A stretch of DNA of 64,000 nt. Origin: Phoebastria nigripes (lineage: Eukaryota > Chordata > Aves > Procellariiformes > Diomedeidae). Below, piece after piece: positions 62,650-64,000 of this stretch; position 1 is the first letter of the stretch; each line of letters opens with the position of its first letter. Below the pieces are notes generated by a model that did not search any database, was not told the origin of the DNA, and saw only the letters and a list, made by a program, of their open reading frames with translations. The translations under genes and the position numbers were made by a program. Location of the stretch: positions 849,145-913,144 of the forward strand of contig JAYKAV010002408.1 of assembly GCA_035582835.1 (NCBI GenBank), given 5' to 3'.

Positions 62650-63866
62650 GTTAGTTTCTACCTTCTTCAAAAGCTGTGGAAGATAAGCAGGGACTCTGGG
62701 CCTGTCAGCAAGGAAGGTTTATTCAGGAATGTGGTCTGTCTAGTACAGGGGATTTACTTTAGTAACAGTGAGATTCCTACTCCAGCTCAGGGTTAAAACT
62801 TATCTGCCATGTTGAGAACTTAGCTTTCCAGTAAATTTATATTAAAGTGTATATGGTATTGATTCTCTCTCAAATGCTTTATTCTGTCTCGCTTTCTTTT
62901 CTGAAAATTAATGTTATTTCTCTCCTTCCGGTCCCCAAATTAAACTTTCAGGATGACCTCTCCTTTCATTCTACTTTCTTCTTTCCTAAAACTTTCAGGG
63001 GCATCAAGAAGAAAGGCTGTAATTTGCAACCGGCATTCATCCAGAGTGCTTTGGCAAACAGCTTTTACAAAGAGCTACAGAGTCTGTGATGGTTCAGCGT
63101 GTGACAGATCCCAGTTTGATGATGGTTCAGTACGTGTGTACGTGCGTGTGTGCTCTCCAGCCCCGTGCCAGGGAGCAGGTGGGTGGGAGACAGGAGAAAG
63201 GGCTTTAAGGAGAAACTCTTCTCTGATAACTGGACTGCCTTTAGAGATTAAACAAATCTCTCCGTCAGGCAGAGGGGATTCCTGCGAGTCTCTGCCACTG
63301 CCTCTTTACACACCTGCCAGCGGACCCCTGCGAGACCACTGACTGCTTCAGTAACCATGGAAATCAGAGTCTGGCAAAGTAGATATCTCCCTCGCAGCAC
63401 ACAGGTCTGCCCTTTGCACTTGCTCCTACCCAGGCTCTGACCCCATGATTTTATTTATTTCTGTGAAGAACCCTACTGCATCCTGCACATTACTAAGATA
63501 ACGAAAGACTCCGGTTTCCATTTCACATGTCAGTTTTTCATATTCTTTATTTCAAACATTAATTTCCTCCAGTGTATCAGTAGTAATTATTACTCATCTC
63601 AGCATCAACTATTTCAGTTTAAAAATACGGTCTTGAAAAGAGCAGAACGATACTCTGATTTAAGGACGCTGCCAGCAACATTAGCATTACTAGTTTACAT
63701 GAGTAATATGAACATCATCTTTTTTAAAGGACTATATTTCTTCTGTCCTCCTCTGGCAAGGCTATACATTAAAGGAAAAAAATGTGTCAGAACAAATAAA
63801 AGGCCTTTTTGGAGATTAATTGTGTTATATATGTTAATGGAAAATATCAATTCTATAAAAAGATAT
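62650..63866. other. Non-coding DNA before the terminal LTR
   Basis: A moderately CpG-containing segment at 63090-63420 includes a GT-rich run (63131-63153). The frames at 62847-63342 have no recognisable domain. I see nothing else. Confidence 0.55.
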
Positions 63867-64000
63867 TGTCGTGGTTTAACCCCAGCTGGCAACCAAGCCC
63901 CACACAGCCGCTCGCTCACTCCCCCCGGTGGGATGGGGGAGAGAATNGGAAGGGTAAAAGTGAGAAAACTCGTGGGTTGAGATAAAGACAGTTTAATAGG
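63867..64000 (-). mobile_element. ERVL-type LTR, same family, cut by window end
   Basis: Starting TGTCGTGGTTTAACCCCAGC at 63867, the sequence follows the antisense 3' part of the LTRs at 17842-18438 and 20756-21282. Shared features are the 'acacagccgctcgctcactc' block, 'gggatgggggagagaat', and 'gttgagataaagacagttta' carrying the poly(A)-signal region. If complete, its target duplication should be GATAT (63862-63866). It retains the ancestral terminus better than the other two copies. Whether it is a solo LTR or one end of a provirus cannot be told from this window. Confidence 0.92.

Noticed and set aside
63340..63366. RFX X-box-like GTAACCATGGAAAT
   Set aside because: It differs from the consensus at two positions and no promoter context is visible.
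20756..64000. The two minus-strand LTRs as the ends of one large provirus
   Set aside because: The first LTR has its own perfect GTATT duplication and the 42 kb between holds no retroviral genes.
1..64000. CRISPR array, operon, phage or plasmid features
   Set aside because: No spaced direct repeats, ribosome-binding sites or compact gene order are present; the sequence is vertebrate nuclear DNA.

Overview
The window looks like AT-rich, gene-poor nuclear DNA of a bird. Three signs point that way. One is a recognisable CR1 non-LTR retrotransposon, ending in the AGAATCATAGAATCATAGAAT-type tail on its antisense side. Another is three copies of an endogenous-retrovirus LTR of a type I know from bird genomes. 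The third is a background of very old amniote repeats: decayed CR1, MIR-like SINEs and palindromic elements. No bacterial, organellar or viral gene order is present. I cannot name the species or locus.

No functional protein-coding gene can be supported. The only recognisable coding sequence is the dead reverse transcriptase of the CR1 copies. Open frames of 60-150 codons occur on both strands, but about as often as chance allows in 64 kb, and none matches a protein I recognise. The window is best read as intergenic DNA or the inside of one or more very long introns.

Layout: 1-8088, unique AT-rich DNA with one old SINE. 8089-9180, a 5'-truncated CR1 on the minus strand, directly followed by an LTR-like repeat to about 10177. 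10178-17841, unique DNA with one candidate exon at 12889-13073. 17842-18438, a solo LTR (+) with a perfect GGGAT target duplication. 18444-20750, unique. 20756-21282, a second solo LTR (-) of the same family with a perfect GTATT duplication. 21288-48650, a long stretch of unique sequence with scattered repeat remnants and a candidate recursive splice site at 28650. 48660-49020, a GC-rich patch. 49560-49937, a decayed CR1 (+). 49938-60339, unique DNA with palindromic repeat remnants. 60340-61765, an old CR1 (-). 62605-62649, a candidate 45-nt cassette exon. 63867-64000, the start of a third LTR (-) cut by the window edge.

The most interesting signals are possible splicing signals: acceptor-donor junctions typical of recursive splice sites and a 45-nt candidate exon with a branch point, tract, acceptor and donor. 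The two solo LTRs can be delimited to the base. I did not find a convincing new multi-gene system here.
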